From NCBI RefSeq assembly GCF_019793435.1, contig NZ_JAILYH010000006.1, positions 124,001 through 188,000 on the forward strand: a stretch of 64,000 nt of DNA, read 5' to 3'. The stretch's first letter is position 1, and every line of letters starts with the position of its first letter. Made by a program: the position numbers and the translations under genes. Below the pieces are notes generated by a model that was not told the origin of the DNA, did no database searches, and saw only the letters and a program-made list of their open reading frames with translations. This DNA is from Rhizobium redzepovicii. Its GTDB lineage: Bacteria; Pseudomonadota; Alphaproteobacteria; Rhizobiales; Rhizobiaceae. Positions 1 through 10,348 of this stretch are shown here, one piece after another.

Positions 1-601
1 TGATGCCGACGCTCTGGTGGCCGGCTGCATCAAGCGCCATGCGGATTGCGCCGATGCGCCCGTCCATCATCTCGGACGGCGCAATGATGTCGGCGCCGGC
101 ATCCGCCTGCATCACGGCGGCACGCGCCACCTGATCGACCGTCTCGTCGTTGACGATCTCGCTGCCTCTCAAAATGCCGTCATGGCCATGGCTGGTGAAG
201 GGATCGAGCGCGACGTCGGTGATGACGCCGATATTGGGCACCGCCTTCTTGATCGCCGACGTCGCCTTATTGATCAGATTATTGGCTTCGAGGCTGTTCG
301 AGCCCGTTTCGTCGCGCAGTTCCATCTCGATATTCGGAAAGGTCGCGAGCGCTGGAATGCCGAGGCCGGCCGCTTCGCGTGCTGCCTCGACGGCCTTGTC
401 GATGCTCATGCGGTTGACGCCCGGCATGGCCGGGATCGGATCGACGATGCCGGAGCCGGGCACGATGAAGATCGGCCAGATCAGGTCGTCGACCGTCAGC
501 CGGTTCTCCTGCACCAACCGGCGTGTCCATTCCGCCTTGCGGTTGCGCCGCATGCGGCGATGGCCGGTGATGTCGTCGACGAGATGCGTCCTATCCTGCA
601 T
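1..601 (-). CDS. hemB: Delta-aminolevulinic acid dehydratase (porphobilinogen synthase), 5' part
   Basis: HemB condenses two 5-aminolevulinate molecules to porphobilinogen in cytoplasmic haem synthesis. About 200 N-terminal codons are visible; the gene runs off the left edge, so the C-terminal active-site region is missing here. The reverse-strand translation opens MQDRTHLVDDITGHRRMRRN and continues with family-typical stretches such as TVDDLIWPIFIVPGSGI, MPGVNRMSIDKAV, VITDVALDPFTSHGHDGI and DIIAPSEMMDGRIGAIR. The Asp/His segment DPFTSHGHDG and the SEMMDGR segment are hallmark HemB sequences. The ATG at 601 lies about 10 bases after a purine-rich AGGGGCAG. It is divergent from the membrane-protein gene at 822. 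The identity is firm. Confidence 0.93.
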   Translation of the reverse strand, partial: MQDRTHLVDDITGHRRMRRNRKAEWTRRLVQENRLTVDDLIWPIFIVPGSGIVDPIPAMPGVNRMSIDKAVEAAREAAGLGIPALATFPNIEMELRDETGSNSLEANNLINKATSAIKKAVPNIGVITDVALDPFTSHGHDGILRGSEIVNDETVDQVARAAVMQADAGADIIAPSEMMDGRIGAIRMALDAAGHQSVGI

Positions 602-821
602 GATATCTGCCCCTGGCCCATTCCATTTATCGGAGCGCTCATTATCATGACCCCCGAAAAATCCAAACCGGACGATTGGCCGCGGCGGAAAAACTTGAGG
701 CGTAAAGCCCGAAATCGATTTTCGGCGTTACGCGCGAGCGCGATGTGATAGAGCATCTTCAGCGCGTCGTCAGAGGCGCGGCGCTCGTATGAAGATGCAA
801 CCCCGAACCGATGTCTGCGCT

Positions 822-1259
822 ATGGAAACCGATTCTCCGACGATACCGAAACGCACGCTGGCGGATATACTCTTCATTCTTTTCCTGAGACTGGTCGCCG
901 TTTCCTGCTTCTGGTTCGGCCTGCAATATTGGGCGATGCTCGTCGGCTATTCGCTGGTCGGCGCCGGCCGCTTCGACCTTTTGAGCCTGCCGTGGAAGGT
1001 GGCGAGCACCAGTCTCGCCGTGCTTTTTCCCGTCGCCTCCCTCGGCCTTTGGCTCACCGTCTCCTGGGGGCCGGTCATCTGGGTGCTGGCCGCCGGCGGG
1101 CAAATCCTGATGTACGGCCTACTGCCCAATATTTTCGGAGCCAACAAACTGATCATCCTGCTGCACGTGATGGTCGCCGTCGTCTACCTGATTTTCCGCC
1201 TGCTGCTCTGGCTGGAAAAACGCCGGCACCGCCGCCAGGTAAGTGTTGATTTACCCTGA
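822..1259 (+). CDS. Small four-helix membrane protein, DUF6163-like
   Basis: This is a 145-residue protein of unknown function. About four hydrophobic segments are visible: residues roughly 15-40 (ILFILFLRLVAVSCFWFGLQ), 58-80, 85-100 and 110-130. A basic Arg/His/Lys-rich tail (EKRRHRRQ) would be cytosolic. The pattern matches a rhizobial family annotated as DUF6163, recalled from general resemblance. I chose the ATG at 822 (METDSPTIPKR) over the in-frame ATG at 789 because the first 11 residues look unstructured. It sits between hemB and ldtR and has no clear operon partner. Confidence 0.7.
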   Translation: METDSPTIPKRTLADILFILFLRLVAVSCFWFGLQYWAMLVGYSLVGAGRFDLLSLPWKVASTSLAVLFPVASLGLWLTVSWGPVIWVLAAGGQILMYGLLPNIFGANKLIILLHVMVAVVYLIFRLLLWLEKRRHRRQVSVDLP

Positions 1260-1388
1260 GACAACGTGGGGTTTCCAGTAAGGCTCCGTTAAGCCTGCGG
1301 TTTAAGTCGAATTTTATATGTATTCGATAGGGTCTCACTCAAGGCGGGAAGAAAACGACACCGCCAAACAAACAGTGAGGCAGTCAAT

Positions 1389-1904
1389 ATGAACACGAAA
1401 ATCAAGCCGCAGGCGGTATCGAACTTCCGTGACCAGCAGGACCAGGGCATCCGTGATCTTTACATGGAATCCCTTCATCTTGTTGAACGTCTTCACCGCC
1501 GTCTTCTCGACGTCATCAAGGACGAGTTCGACCGTCAGGGTCGCAGCGACGTCAACGCCATCCAGGCGCTGCTCCTTTTCAACATCGGCAATTCCGAACT
1601 GACCGCCGGCGAGCTGCGCTCGCGGGGCTACTATCTCGGCTCCAACGTTTCCTACAACGTCAAGAAGCTGGTCGACCTCGGCTTCATCAACCACCAGCGC
1701 TCGCGCATCGACCGCCGTTCCGTCCGCATCAGCCTGACCGAAACCGGCCAGGACATTGCCGAAACGGTGGCTAAACTCTACGAACGCCACATCACCTCAA
1801 TCGACAAGGTCGGCGGCATCGGCACCGACGAGTTCACCCAGATGAACAAGCTGCTCCAGCGCCTCGACCGCTTCTGGAACGACTCGATCATGTATCGCCT
1901 CTGA
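1389..1904 (+). CDS. ldtR: MarR-family winged-helix regulator LdtR
   Basis: This 171-residue regulator carries a MarR-type winged helix at about residues 45-140. Visible parts are ALLLFNIGNSELTAGELRSR (helix-turn-helix), YYLGSNVSYNVKKLVDLGFI (recognition helix) and RSRIDRRSVRISLTETG (wing). Start and length match LdtR, which was described in Liberibacter and Sinorhizobium as the activator of the neighbouring L,D-transpeptidase gene and as a factor in osmotic-stress tolerance (established knowledge). GTGAGGCAG lies just ahead of the ATG. The target-like gene follows at 2349. A strong hairpin closes the transcript at 1932-1964, so the two genes are probably separate transcription units. Confidence 0.85.
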   Translation: MNTKIKPQAVSNFRDQQDQGIRDLYMESLHLVERLHRRLLDVIKDEFDRQGRSDVNAIQALLLFNIGNSELTAGELRSRGYYLGSNVSYNVKKLVDLGFINHQRSRIDRRSVRISLTETGQDIAETVAKLYERHITSIDKVGGIGTDEFTQMNKLLQRLDRFWNDSIMYRL

Positions 1905-1931
1905 GACCCTCGACCTCCTTCAGGGTTGCAG

Positions 1932-1967
1932 AAAACCGGACGTGTTCCCTGCGCGTCCGGTTTTGCC
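1932..1967 (+). terminator. Hairpin terminator after ldtR
   Basis: A perfect 11-bp stem, AAAACCGGACG (1932-1942) with CGTCCGGTTTT (1954-1964), has an 11-nt loop and a T-rich right arm. The A-rich left arm means it could also work on the reverse strand. Confidence 0.8.
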
Positions 1968-2348
1968 GTTGGCAACGCGTGGCATCTTTGCAACGCAAGG
2001 CAGACAAGCATTATCTCCCGTATCCAAGCCGTTTTTTAGCCGTTATTAACCGGCACGGTTTAGCCCGTCATATGGTTTGTTGTGTCGTGTTTCCGGTAGC
2101 CGGATATTCCGCCTTCCGGCACGGCAACACGAATTGGCCATATTGGTGTGGCAGCGGAAGGCTTAACAACCGGCGCTTTCAAGGGACCGATCAAAAATGG
2201 TCAGGCTGTCGCATCGCAATCTTGTGATGGGGCAAGCGGAAAGTTTTGATCTGCCGGGACAACAAATGCACAGAGATCTGCGTCAGAGCGCAGTGATATC
2301 GCAAAGAGCCGCGGCTTCTCTTTATCGCCGCATTCAGTGGTTGGGACT
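1968..2348 (+). promoter_or_regulatory. ldtR-ldtP intergenic region
   Basis: About 380 bases hold no convincing gene. The part at 2025-2170 is AT-richer (runs such as TTTTTTAGCCGTTATTAACC) and is the likely place for the L,D-transpeptidase promoter and LdtR binding. No exact operator could be assigned by eye. Confidence 0.4.
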
Positions 2349-3650
2349 ATGTCGAAGAAAAACGGAAATGAAGCTCTCTCGCGCCGCGCTTTCCTTGCGT
2401 CCGCGGCAACGGTTGGCGTTAGCGCGATTGCCGCGCCGGCCTTCGCGCAATCGGCGATCGATACGCTGATCAACGCGCCGCGCCGCGGCAACTGGGACGA
2501 CCAGTTTGACGCCAAGGCGGCTTCGCGCACGGCAAGCGCCGTCGTTTCCAATACGCCGATCCTCGGCCCCCAATCGGTCGCTAGCGCCCAGCAGGCGGTC
2601 ATGCAGTATCAGCAGATCGCGGCCGCCGGCGGCTGGCCGGAGGTCAATCCCGGTGACCAGAAGCTGCAGCTCGGCGTCAGCCATCCCGCCGTTCAGGCGC
2701 TGCGCCAGCGCCTGGCGATCACCGGCGACCTGCCGCGCGAGGCCGGCATGTCGAGCGCCTTCGATTCCTATGTCGATGGTGCGGTCAAGCGTTTCCAGGC
2801 CCGCCACGGCCTGCCGTCCGATGGTGTGCTCGGCGAATTCACGCTGAAGGCGATGAACATCCCCGCCGATGTCCGCCTGCAGCAGTTGAACACCAATATC
2901 GTCCGCCTGCAGACTTTCCCCGAGGATCTCGGCCGCCGCCACGTGATGGTCAACATCCCGGCTGCCTATGTCGAGGCTGTCGAGGATGGCACTGTCGCGA
3001 CGCGCCACACCGCTGTTGTCGGTCGTCTCAGCCGTCCGACACATCTCGTCAATTCGAAGATCTACGAGGTCATCCTCAACCCCTACTGGACCTCGCCGCG
3101 CTCGATCGTCGAGAAGGACATCATGCCGCTGATGCGCAAGGATCCGACCTATCTCGAAAAGAACGCCATCCGCCTGATCGACGGCAAGGGCAACGAAGTT
3201 GCCCCCGAGACCATCGACTGGAACGGCGAGGCACCGAACCTGATGTTCCGCCAGGACCCCGGCAAGACCAACGCCATGGCGTCGACGAAGATCAACTTCT
3301 ACAACAAGAACGGCGAGTACATGCACGACACGCCGCAGCAGGGCCTGTTCAACAAGCTGATGCGCTTCGAGTCGTCTGGCTGCGTCCGCGTCCAGAACGT
3401 GCGCGACTTGTCGAACTGGCTCTTGCGCGAGACCCCCGGCTGGAACCGCCAGCAGATGGAGCAGGTGATCGCATCCGGCGTCAACACGCCGGTCAAACTC
3501 GCCACGGAAGTTCCGGTCTATTTCGTCTACATCTCCGCCTGGGGCATGCCCGACGGCATCGTCCAGTTCCGCGACGACATCTATCAGATGGACGGCAATG
3601 CCGAGCTGGCGCTCGATACCACGGCCGGCATGGAACAGCCGGTCCAATAA
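2349..3650 (+). CDS. ldtP: Tat-exported L,D-transpeptidase with peptidoglycan-binding domain
   Basis: This 433-residue protein makes 3-3 peptidoglycan cross-links or links cell-wall peptides in the periplasm. It starts with a twin-arginine signal (SRRAFLASAATVG, residues about 12-25, AFA cleavage near 38). A PG_binding_1 repeat lies at about 105-165 (HPAVQALRQRLAITGDLP, VKRFQARHGLPSDGVLGEFT). The YkuD catalytic domain covers about 190-400 and contains the nucleophile motif ESSGCVRVQN (Cys near residue 345). The ATG at 2349 (MSKKNGNEAL) puts the Tat motif close to the N-terminus; the upstream GTG at 2337 is less likely. Position next to ldtR supports regulation by LdtR, as shown for the Liberibacter pair. 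Confidence 0.88.
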   Translation: MSKKNGNEALSRRAFLASAATVGVSAIAAPAFAQSAIDTLINAPRRGNWDDQFDAKAASRTASAVVSNTPILGPQSVASAQQAVMQYQQIAAAGGWPEVNPGDQKLQLGVSHPAVQALRQRLAITGDLPREAGMSSAFDSYVDGAVKRFQARHGLPSDGVLGEFTLKAMNIPADVRLQQLNTNIVRLQTFPEDLGRRHVMVNIPAAYVEAVEDGTVATRHTAVVGRLSRPTHLVNSKIYEVILNPYWTSPRSIVEKDIMPLMRKDPTYLEKNAIRLIDGKGNEVAPETIDWNGEAPNLMFRQDPGKTNAMASTKINFYNKNGEYMHDTPQQGLFNKLMRFESSGCVRVQNVRDLSNWLLRETPGWNRQQMEQVIASGVNTPVKLATEVPVYFVYISAWGMPDGIVQFRDDIYQMDGNAELALDTTAGMEQPVQ

Positions 3651-3675
3651 ACGGCGGCCTCTGCATCGCATCTTC

Positions 3676-3704
3676 AAACCGCGCCTTCCCGGCGCGGTTT
3701 TTTT
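3676..3704 (+). terminator. Rho-independent terminator after ldtP
   Basis: The stem AAACCGCGCC (3676-3685) pairs with GGCGCGGTTT (3691-3700) around a TTCCC loop and is followed by four more T residues. Confidence 0.88.
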
Positions 3705-3865
3705 ATGCCGGGGAGGGCACCCGGTGACGTGACCGCCGGTCCTCAGCGCTGCGCTGTCGCAAAATGACAGGAGCGCGCGCTTTGCTCAGCAAATGTCGTT
3801 CTCCGTATTGCCCTTGCCACGGCGGAAGGCTAATACCTCAGCGCATTCCAGTTGAGGAGCCCGCC

Positions 3866-5164
<1,299 letters not shown>

Positions 5165-5173
5165 GGAGTAGCG

Positions 5174-5650
5174 ATGCGCTGCCCCTATTGCGGTTCGGAA
5201 GATACACAGGTTAAAGATTCGCGTCCGGCGGAGGACAATACGTCCATCCGCCGGCGGCGTATCTGTCCGGATTGCGGCGGCCGCTTCACGACCTTCGAGC
5301 GCGTGCAACTGCGCGAGCTGATGGTCATCAAGAAGACCGGCCGCAAGGTTCCCTTTGATCGCGACAAGCTGGTGCGCTCCTTCGAAGTGGCTCTGCGCAA
5401 ACGCCCTGTCGAGCGTGACCGCATCGAGCGCGCCGTGTCCGGCATCGTCCGCCGGCTTGAAAGCTCGGGCGAAACCGAAATCTCCTCCGAGCAGATCGGC
5501 TTGCAGGTGCTCGAAGCGATGAAGAGCCTCGACGATGTCGGCTTTGTGCGCTACGCCTCCGTCTATCGGGATTTCTCGCTTGCCGAGGATTTCGAAAAGG
5601 TCATTTCCGAAATCAACGCCAAGATCGCCCGCGACCCGCTGGACAGGTGA
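5174..5650 (+). CDS. nrdR: Transcriptional repressor NrdR
   Basis: NrdR represses ribonucleotide reductase genes according to ATP/dATP binding. The 158-residue protein has the N-terminal zinc ribbon (MRCPYCGS, then [15 protein letters not shown], residues 1-45) and an ATP-cone domain (residues about 49-139, beginning [16 protein letters not shown]). AAGGAG precedes the ATG at the right spacing. It lies 9 bases after glyA and 3 bases before ribD, so it is co-transcribed with both. Its typical targets are not in the window. Confidence 0.95.
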   Translation: MRCPYCGSEDTQVKDSRPAEDNTSIRRRRICPDCGGRFTTFERVQLRELMVIKKTGRKVPFDRDKLVRSFEVALRKRPVERDRIERAVSGIVRRLESSGETEISSEQIGLQVLEAMKSLDDVGFVRYASVYRDFSLAEDFEKVISEINAKIARDPLDR

Positions 5651-5653
5651 GCC

Positions 5654-6868
5654 ATGAGCGTCACGTCGCATGACGAGAGTTTCATGGCGGCGGCAATCCG
5701 CCTGTCGCGCCGGCATCTCGGCCGCACCGCCACCAACCCCTCCGTCGGCTGTCTGATCGTCAAGGACGGCGTCGTCGTCGGCCAGGCGGTCACCGCCGTC
5801 GGCGGCCGCCCGCATGCCGAGCCGCAGGCGCTCGCCGAAGCGGGCGATGCTGCTCGCGGCGCCACCGCCTATGTGACACTCGAACCCTGCTCGCATCACG
5901 GCAAGACCCCACCCTGCGCCGAGGCGCTGCTCGCCTATGGTGTCGCCCGCGTCGTCATCAGCGTCACCGATCCCGACCCGCGCGTCTCCGGCCGCGGCAT
6001 CGCCATGCTGCGTGAAGCCGGCATCGAGGTGGATGCAGGCGTGCTGGAGGCCGACGGCCGGCGTTCGCTTGCCGGCTATCTCACCCGCCAGACGAAGAAC
6101 CGCCCTTATGTGACTCTCAAGCTTGCCGTTTCCGCCGATGGCATGATCGGCCGCCAAGGGGAGGGCCAGGTGGCGATAACCGGCCCGGAGGCCCGCGCCG
6201 AGGTTCAGGCGCTGCGCGCCGAAACCGACGCGATCCTCGTCGGCATCGGTACCGCAATTTCCGACAACCCGCTGCTGACGGTGCGCACACCAGGCCTTGA
6301 AGCGCAGTCCCCCATCCGCATCGTGCTCGATCCCTCCCTGGCATTGCCGCTGACGAGCAAGCTGGTTCAGACGGCGCGGGATGTGCCGGTGATCGTGGTG
6401 GCGAGTGAAGAGATTTCGCCGTTAGGGTCAGAGGAAGGGTCACACCCTTCTGTCCTGGGAGCTACCCCCCAGCCAATCTCCCCCCTTGTGGGGGAGATGT
6501 CCGGCAGGACAGAGGGGGGTGCCACACTCTCCGACGCCGCTACGGACCTGGACTCCCGCCGCATCGCTCTCGAAGCCACCGGTGTCGAGATCGTCTATTG
6601 CAATCCCTATCATCCGGAAATCCTGCTGCCGGCCTTGGCAACACGCGGCATTTCCTCACTTCTGGTCGAGGGCGGCGCCAAGACCGCCCGGCTTTTCCTC
6701 GAGGCCGGTCTCGTCGACCGCATCCAGCTTTACCAGGCGCCTGTCGTCATCGGCGAGGGCGGTATTGAATCGCCGCTTGATACAACCGACATACCATCGG
6801 GTTTTGCCCACACGGGCACGCAGATGTTCGGCGAAGATCGCCTGGACGAATACGAAAGAGGGCTTTGA
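5654..6868 (+). CDS. ribD: Bifunctional riboflavin deaminase/reductase RibD, with in-frame repeat insertion
   Basis: RibD carries out the deaminase and reductase steps that follow GTP cyclohydrolase II in riboflavin synthesis. The deaminase domain (residues about 1-145) shows the zinc motif HAEPQAL and PCSHHGKTPPCAEALL. The reductase domain begins near RPYVTLKLAVSADGMIG. At 404 residues it is longer than the usual 360-380. The excess is an unusual stretch at about residues 255-300 encoded by a GC-rich palindromic repeat (see the repeat at about 6428-6525). The family sequence resumes at RRIALEATGVEI and SLLVEGGAKTARLFLEAGLVDRIQLY. The frame stays open, so the enzyme is probably made. The stop overlaps the ribE start (TGATG). 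Confidence 0.93.
   Translation: MSVTSHDESFMAAAIRLSRRHLGRTATNPSVGCLIVKDGVVVGQAVTAVGGRPHAEPQALAEAGDAARGATAYVTLEPCSHHGKTPPCAEALLAYGVARVVISVTDPDPRVSGRGIAMLREAGIEVDAGVLEADGRRSLAGYLTRQTKNRPYVTLKLAVSADGMIGRQGEGQVAITGPEARAEVQALRAETDAILVGIGTAISDNPLLTVRTPGLEAQSPIRIVLDPSLALPLTSKLVQTARDVPVIVVASEEISPLGSEEGSHPSVLGATPQPISPLVGEMSGRTEGGATLSDAATDLDSRRIALEATGVEIVYCNPYHPEILLPALATRGISSLLVEGGAKTARLFLEAGLVDRIQLYQAPVVIGEGGIESPLDTTDIPSGFAHTGTQMFGEDRLDEYERGL
6428..6525. repeat. Palindromic dispersed repeat inserted in ribD reading frame
   Basis: Nested inverted repeats are visible. The inner hairpin ATCTCCCCCC-TTGT-GGGGGAGAT spans 6476-6499. Outer arms around CTGTCCTG (6450-6457) match CAGGACAG (6505-6512), and CCCCCC is mirrored by GGGGGG. 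The encoded peptide PQPISPLVGEMSGRTEGG is a phrase I recognise from many rhizobial and Brucella proteins and intergenic regions, which points to a dispersed element. Its exact ends are uncertain. Confidence 0.75.
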
Positions 6869-7479
6869 TGTTTACCGGAATAGTCACCGATGTCGGCACG
6901 GTCGAATCAGTTTCTCCGCTGAAGGAAGGCATCCGGTTGCGGGTCGCCACCGCCTACGATCCCTCAACGATCGACATGGGCGCCTCGATTTCGCATTCCG
7001 GCATATGCCTGACCGTGACGGGTCTGCCGGCCGAGGGCAGCAATGGCCGCTGGTTCGAGGTCGAGGCCTGGGAAGAGGCGCTGCGGTTGACGACGATCGG
7101 CGCTTGGCGGGAAGGCAGCCGCATCAATCTCGAACGGTCGCTGAAAATCGGCGATGAACTCGGCGGCCACATCGTTTCCGGCCATGTCGACGGCAAGGCC
7201 GAAATCCTCTCGGTGACATCGGAAGGCGACGCCACCCGTTACCGGCTGCGCGCGCCCGAGCATCTGGCGAAATTCGTCGCCCCCAAGGGTTCGATCGCCC
7301 TCGACGGCACCTCGCTGACCGTCAACGCGGTCGACGGGACGGATTTCGACGTCCTGCTCATCCGCCACACGCTCGAGGTCACCACCTGGGGCGAGCGCAA
7401 GGCCGGCGATTTCGTCAATTTCGAAGTCGACACCATGGCGCGTTACGCCGCCCGGCTGGCGGAATTCCCGAGCACCTGA
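6868..7479 (+). CDS. ribE: Riboflavin synthase alpha chain
   Basis: This enzyme dismutates two 6,7-dimethyl-8-ribityllumazine molecules to riboflavin and the pyrimidinedione. The 203-residue protein has the two repeated lumazine-binding halves: MFTGIVTDVGTVESV ... SHSGICLTVTG and the second half opening near LGGHIVSGHVDGKAEI ... KGSIALDGTSLTVNAV. The ATG at 6868 overlaps the ribD stop, indicating coupled translation. In many alphaproteobacteria ribH and nusB follow directly; here they are about 8.7 kb away at 16207. Confidence 0.95.
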   Translation: MFTGIVTDVGTVESVSPLKEGIRLRVATAYDPSTIDMGASISHSGICLTVTGLPAEGSNGRWFEVEAWEEALRLTTIGAWREGSRINLERSLKIGDELGGHIVSGHVDGKAEILSVTSEGDATRYRLRAPEHLAKFVAPKGSIALDGTSLTVNAVDGTDFDVLLIRHTLEVTTWGERKAGDFVNFEVDTMARYAARLAEFPST

Positions 7480-7517
7480 ATCGAAAACCTGTACCGGTTT
7501 CCGGGGTCACAAGTCAC

Positions 7518-8387
7518 TCACCAATCCGGGGACAGCTTCGTCAGATACTGGCCGTAAGCGCTCTTGCCGAGCTTCTCTGCGAGCTTGGCGAGGTCGTCCT
7601 GCGAGATGTAACCCATGCGCCAGGCGACTTCTTCGGGACAGGCGATCTTGAAGCCCTGGCGTTTCTCCAGCGTGCTGACGAAACCTGCGGCATCATGCAG
7701 ACTATCCGGCGTGCCGGTGTCGAGCCAGGCATAGCCCCGGCCCATCAGCTCCACGAAAAGCTGGCCGCGCTCAAGATAGGTGCGGTTGACATCGGTGATT
7801 TCCAGTTCGCCGCGCGGTGACGGCTTCAGGTTCGCGGCGATATCGACCACCTGCTGGTCGTAGAAATAGAGGCCGGTCACCGCCCAGTTCGATTTTGGCT
7901 CCTTCGGTTTCTCCTCGATCGACTGCGCATTCATCTTTTCGTCGAAGCCCACGACGCCATAACGTTCCGGATCGGTGACGTGATAGGCAAACACCGTTGC
8001 GCCTTCCCGCCGACCTGTGCCGGATTTCATGATTTCCGGCAGTCCGTGCCCGTAGAAGATATTGTCGCCGAGAACGAGTGCCGAGCTGTCGCCGTGCACG
8101 AAGTCGGCGCCGATGATGAAGGCCTGGGCGAGGCCGTCCGGGCTCGCCTGTACGGCATAGCTCAGCGAAATTCCCCATTGCGAGCCGTCGCCGAGAAGAC
8201 GCTTGAAGGCTTCGACGTCGTGAGGCGTGGTGATGATCAGCAGCTCCCTGATGCCGGCGAGCATGAGCGTCGTCAGCGGATAGTAGATCATCGGTTTGTC
8301 GTAGACCGGCATCAACTGTTTCGAGACGGCCTGGGTGATCGGATGCAGACGTGAGCCCGTACCGCCGGCGAGAATAATTCCCTTCAT
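7518..8387 (-). CDS. rmlA: Glucose-1-phosphate thymidylyltransferase
   Basis: RmlA makes dTDP-glucose from dTTP and glucose-1-phosphate, the first step to dTDP-L-rhamnose. The 289-residue protein starts with the nucleotidyltransferase signature [20 protein letters not shown] and keeps [30 protein letters not shown] and [14 protein letters not shown]. It is the last gene of the leftward rmlC-rmlB-rmlD-rmlA run, 10 bases after rmlD. The 3' end faces ribE across about 38 bases without a clear terminator. Confidence 0.95.
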   Translation of the reverse strand: MKGIILAGGTGSRLHPITQAVSKQLMPVYDKPMIYYPLTTLMLAGIRELLIITTPHDVEAFKRLLGDGSQWGISLSYAVQASPDGLAQAFIIGADFVHGDSSALVLGDNIFYGHGLPEIMKSGTGRREGATVFAYHVTDPERYGVVGFDEKMNAQSIEEKPKEPKSNWAVTGLYFYDQQVVDIAANLKPSPRGELEITDVNRTYLERGQLFVELMGRGYAWLDTGTPDSLHDAAGFVSTLEKRQGFKIACPEEVAWRMGYISQDDLAKLAEKLGKSAYGQYLTKLSPDW

Positions 8388-8397
8388 GCCTATCTCC

Positions 8398-9285
8398 TTA
8401 AAGACCCTTGTTCAAAAGGTCTTGCATGACAATCGTCATGGATTTCTTCCACTCCGGGAGCCGGAGTCCATAGGTTCCGGCGAGCTTCTCGCCATTGAGG
8501 CGTGAATTGGCGGGACGCTTTGCCGGCGTCGGATAGTCCGCCGTCGGGATGCGTTCGACGCCGACGTTTCTACCGCCGGATTTGGAAAGCTCAGCGAATA
8601 TCGCTTCGGCGAAATCCGCCCAGCTTGCTTCGCCGCTGCCGGTCAGGTGAAAGGTGCCGCGGAGCGATGGCGCGGGGTCCGCGACGATACGGGTTGCAAT
8701 CGCAAGAATCGCGGCGGCGATGTCGAGTGCCGAGGTCGGGCATCCCCTCTGATCGGCGACGACGCGAAGAAGATCGCGCGTCTCGGAAAGCCGCAACATC
8801 GTTTTCATGAAATTGGCGCCAAAGGGTGAATAGACCCAGGCAGTGCGCAAGATGACGTGGTTCGGATTCGCCGCCGCGACGGCCTTCTCGCCCGCGAGTT
8901 TCGAACGCCCATAGACGGAGATCGGCGCCGTCGCATCCTCTTCGCAATATGCGGAGGCCTTGTCGCCGCTGAAGACGTAGTCGGTCGAAATGTGGATGAC
9001 CGGGACCCCGATCCGCGCGGCAGCCTCGGCAACTGCCCCGGCACCGGCTGCATTGACGGAAAAAGCAAGCTCGGCTTCGCTCTCGGCCTTGTCGACCGCC
9101 GTATAGGCGGCGGCCGAGACGATCACATCCGGCCGCAGAGCCGAGAAGGCGGCTGCGACGCTTGCAGGATCCGAAAGATCCATTTCCGGGCGCCCGACTG
9201 TGTTGATTTCGACGCCCGTTTCGGCACCGCGTCTGAGCAGCGACTGAACGACCTGGCCGTGTTTGCCGGTCACGGCAATGCGCAT
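8398..9285 (-). CDS. rmlD: dTDP-4-dehydrorhamnose reductase
   Basis: RmlD performs the last, NAD(P)H-dependent step to dTDP-L-rhamnose. The 295-residue protein is a short-chain dehydrogenase-type enzyme with a Rossmann start ([16 protein letters not shown]), [14 protein letters not shown] (written here as [14 protein letters not shown]), [10 protein letters not shown] and the Tyr-x-x-x-Lys pair [10 protein letters not shown] chose the ATG at 9285, preceded by AAGGGG, because the longer reading adds 58 low-complexity residues antisense to rmlB. It begins 2 bases after the rmlB stop. Confidence 0.94.
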   Translation of the reverse strand: MRIAVTGKHGQVVQSLLRRGAETGVEINTVGRPEMDLSDPASVAAAFSALRPDVIVSAAAYTAVDKAESEAELAFSVNAAGAGAVAEAAARIGVPVIHISTDYVFSGDKASAYCEEDATAPISVYGRSKLAGEKAVAAANPNHVILRTAWVYSPFGANFMKTMLRLSETRDLLRVVADQRGCPTSALDIAAAILAIATRIVADPAPSLRGTFHLTGSGEASWADFAEAIFAELSKSGGRNVGVERIPTADYPTPAKRPANSRLNGEKLAGTYGLRLPEWKKSMTIVMQDLLNKGL

Positions 9286-9286
9286 C

Positions 9287-10342
9287 TTATCGCCCCTTGA
9301 AAACGCCGAGGCGTTCGCCGGAGTAGACTTTTTCGCGCAGCGGCCTCCACCACCATTCGTTTTCCAAATACCAGTGCACGGTCTTCTCGATGCCGGTTTC
9401 GAAGGTCTCTTGCGCCTTCCAGCCGAGTTCGCTTTCGAGTTTCGAGGCATCGATCGCATAGCGTGCGTCGTGTCCGGGGCGGTCGGTGACGTTGGTGATC
9501 AGATGCGCATGCGGTGCCTTGTCACTGTAGACGCCGTCGAGAATGGCGCAGATGCGATGAACGACATCAATGTTCCTACGCTCATTGCGGCCGCCCACAT
9601 TGTATTTTTCGCCGGGGCGCCCTCTGGATGCGATTGTGAAGAGGGCGCGGGCGTGGTCTTCGACGTAGAGCCAGTCGCGGACATTCGAGCCATTGCCGTA
9701 AATGGGAAGAGGCTTGCCCTCCAGTGCGTTCAGGATCATCAGCGGAATGAGCTTCTCAGGGAAATGGAACGGGCCGTAATTGTTGGAGCAATTGGAGACA
9801 ACGACGGGCAGGCCATAGGTGCGGTGCCAGGCGATCGCCAGATGGTCGCTCGCGGCCTTGGAGGCGGAGTAGGGCGAGGACGGATCGTAGGGCGTCGTCT
9901 CCTCGAAGAGGCCCTCGTCGCCGAGCGAACCGTAGACCTCGTCCGTCGAGACATGCAGAAAACGGAAGGCGCTCTTGCGGCGAGCGTCAAGCCCATCCCA
10001 ATAGTGCCGTGCGGCGTCCAGCAGGCTGAATGTGCCGACGATGTTGGTCTGAATGAAATCGGCTGCGCCCGAGATCGAGCGGTCGACATGGCTCTCTGCC
10101 GCGAGATGCATGACGATATCAGGGCGGAAGGACGCGAATGCTTCCTGCATCCCGACGTTGTCGCAGATGTCGGCGCGCAGGAACTGGTAGTTCGGCGCCG
10201 CTTCGACGGATTTCAGCGATGCCAGATTGCCGGCATAGGTCAGCGTGTCGACATTCAGCACCTCGGCGCCGATCTCGTTGACGAGGTGGCGCACCAATGC
10301 CGATCCGATGAAGCCCGCTCCGCCCGTGACCAGTATGCGCAT
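9287..10342 (-). CDS. rmlB: dTDP-glucose 4,6-dehydratase
   Basis: RmlB converts dTDP-glucose to the 4-keto-6-deoxy sugar with bound NAD. The 351-residue length is typical. Visible are the glycine-rich start [32 protein letters not shown], the catalytic STDEVYGSL segment, [11 protein letters not shown] (YxxxK) and [19 protein letters not shown]. It is separated by 6 bases from rmlC upstream and 1 base from rmlD downstream, a tight operon. Confidence 0.96.
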   Translation of the reverse strand: MRILVTGGAGFIGSALVRHLVNEIGAEVLNVDTLTYAGNLASLKSVEAAPNYQFLRADICDNVGMQEAFASFRPDIVMHLAAESHVDRSISGAADFIQTNIVGTFSLLDAARHYWDGLDARRKSAFRFLHVSTDEVYGSLGDEGLFEETTPYDPSSPYSASKAASDHLAIAWHRTYGLPVVVSNCSNNYGPFHFPEKLIPLMILNALEGKPLPIYGNGSNVRDWLYVEDHARALFTIASRGRPGEKYNVGGRNERRNIDVVHRICAILDGVYSDKAPHAHLITNVTDRPGHDARYAIDASKLESELGWKAQETFETGIEKTVHWYLENEWWWRPLREKVYSGERLGVFKGR

Positions 10343-10348
10343 CGTCGA

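Noticed and set aside
2334..3677. Reverse-strand frame of 447 codons opposite ldtP
   Set aside because: The opposite strand has the Tat signal and L,D-transpeptidase motifs; this frame has none.
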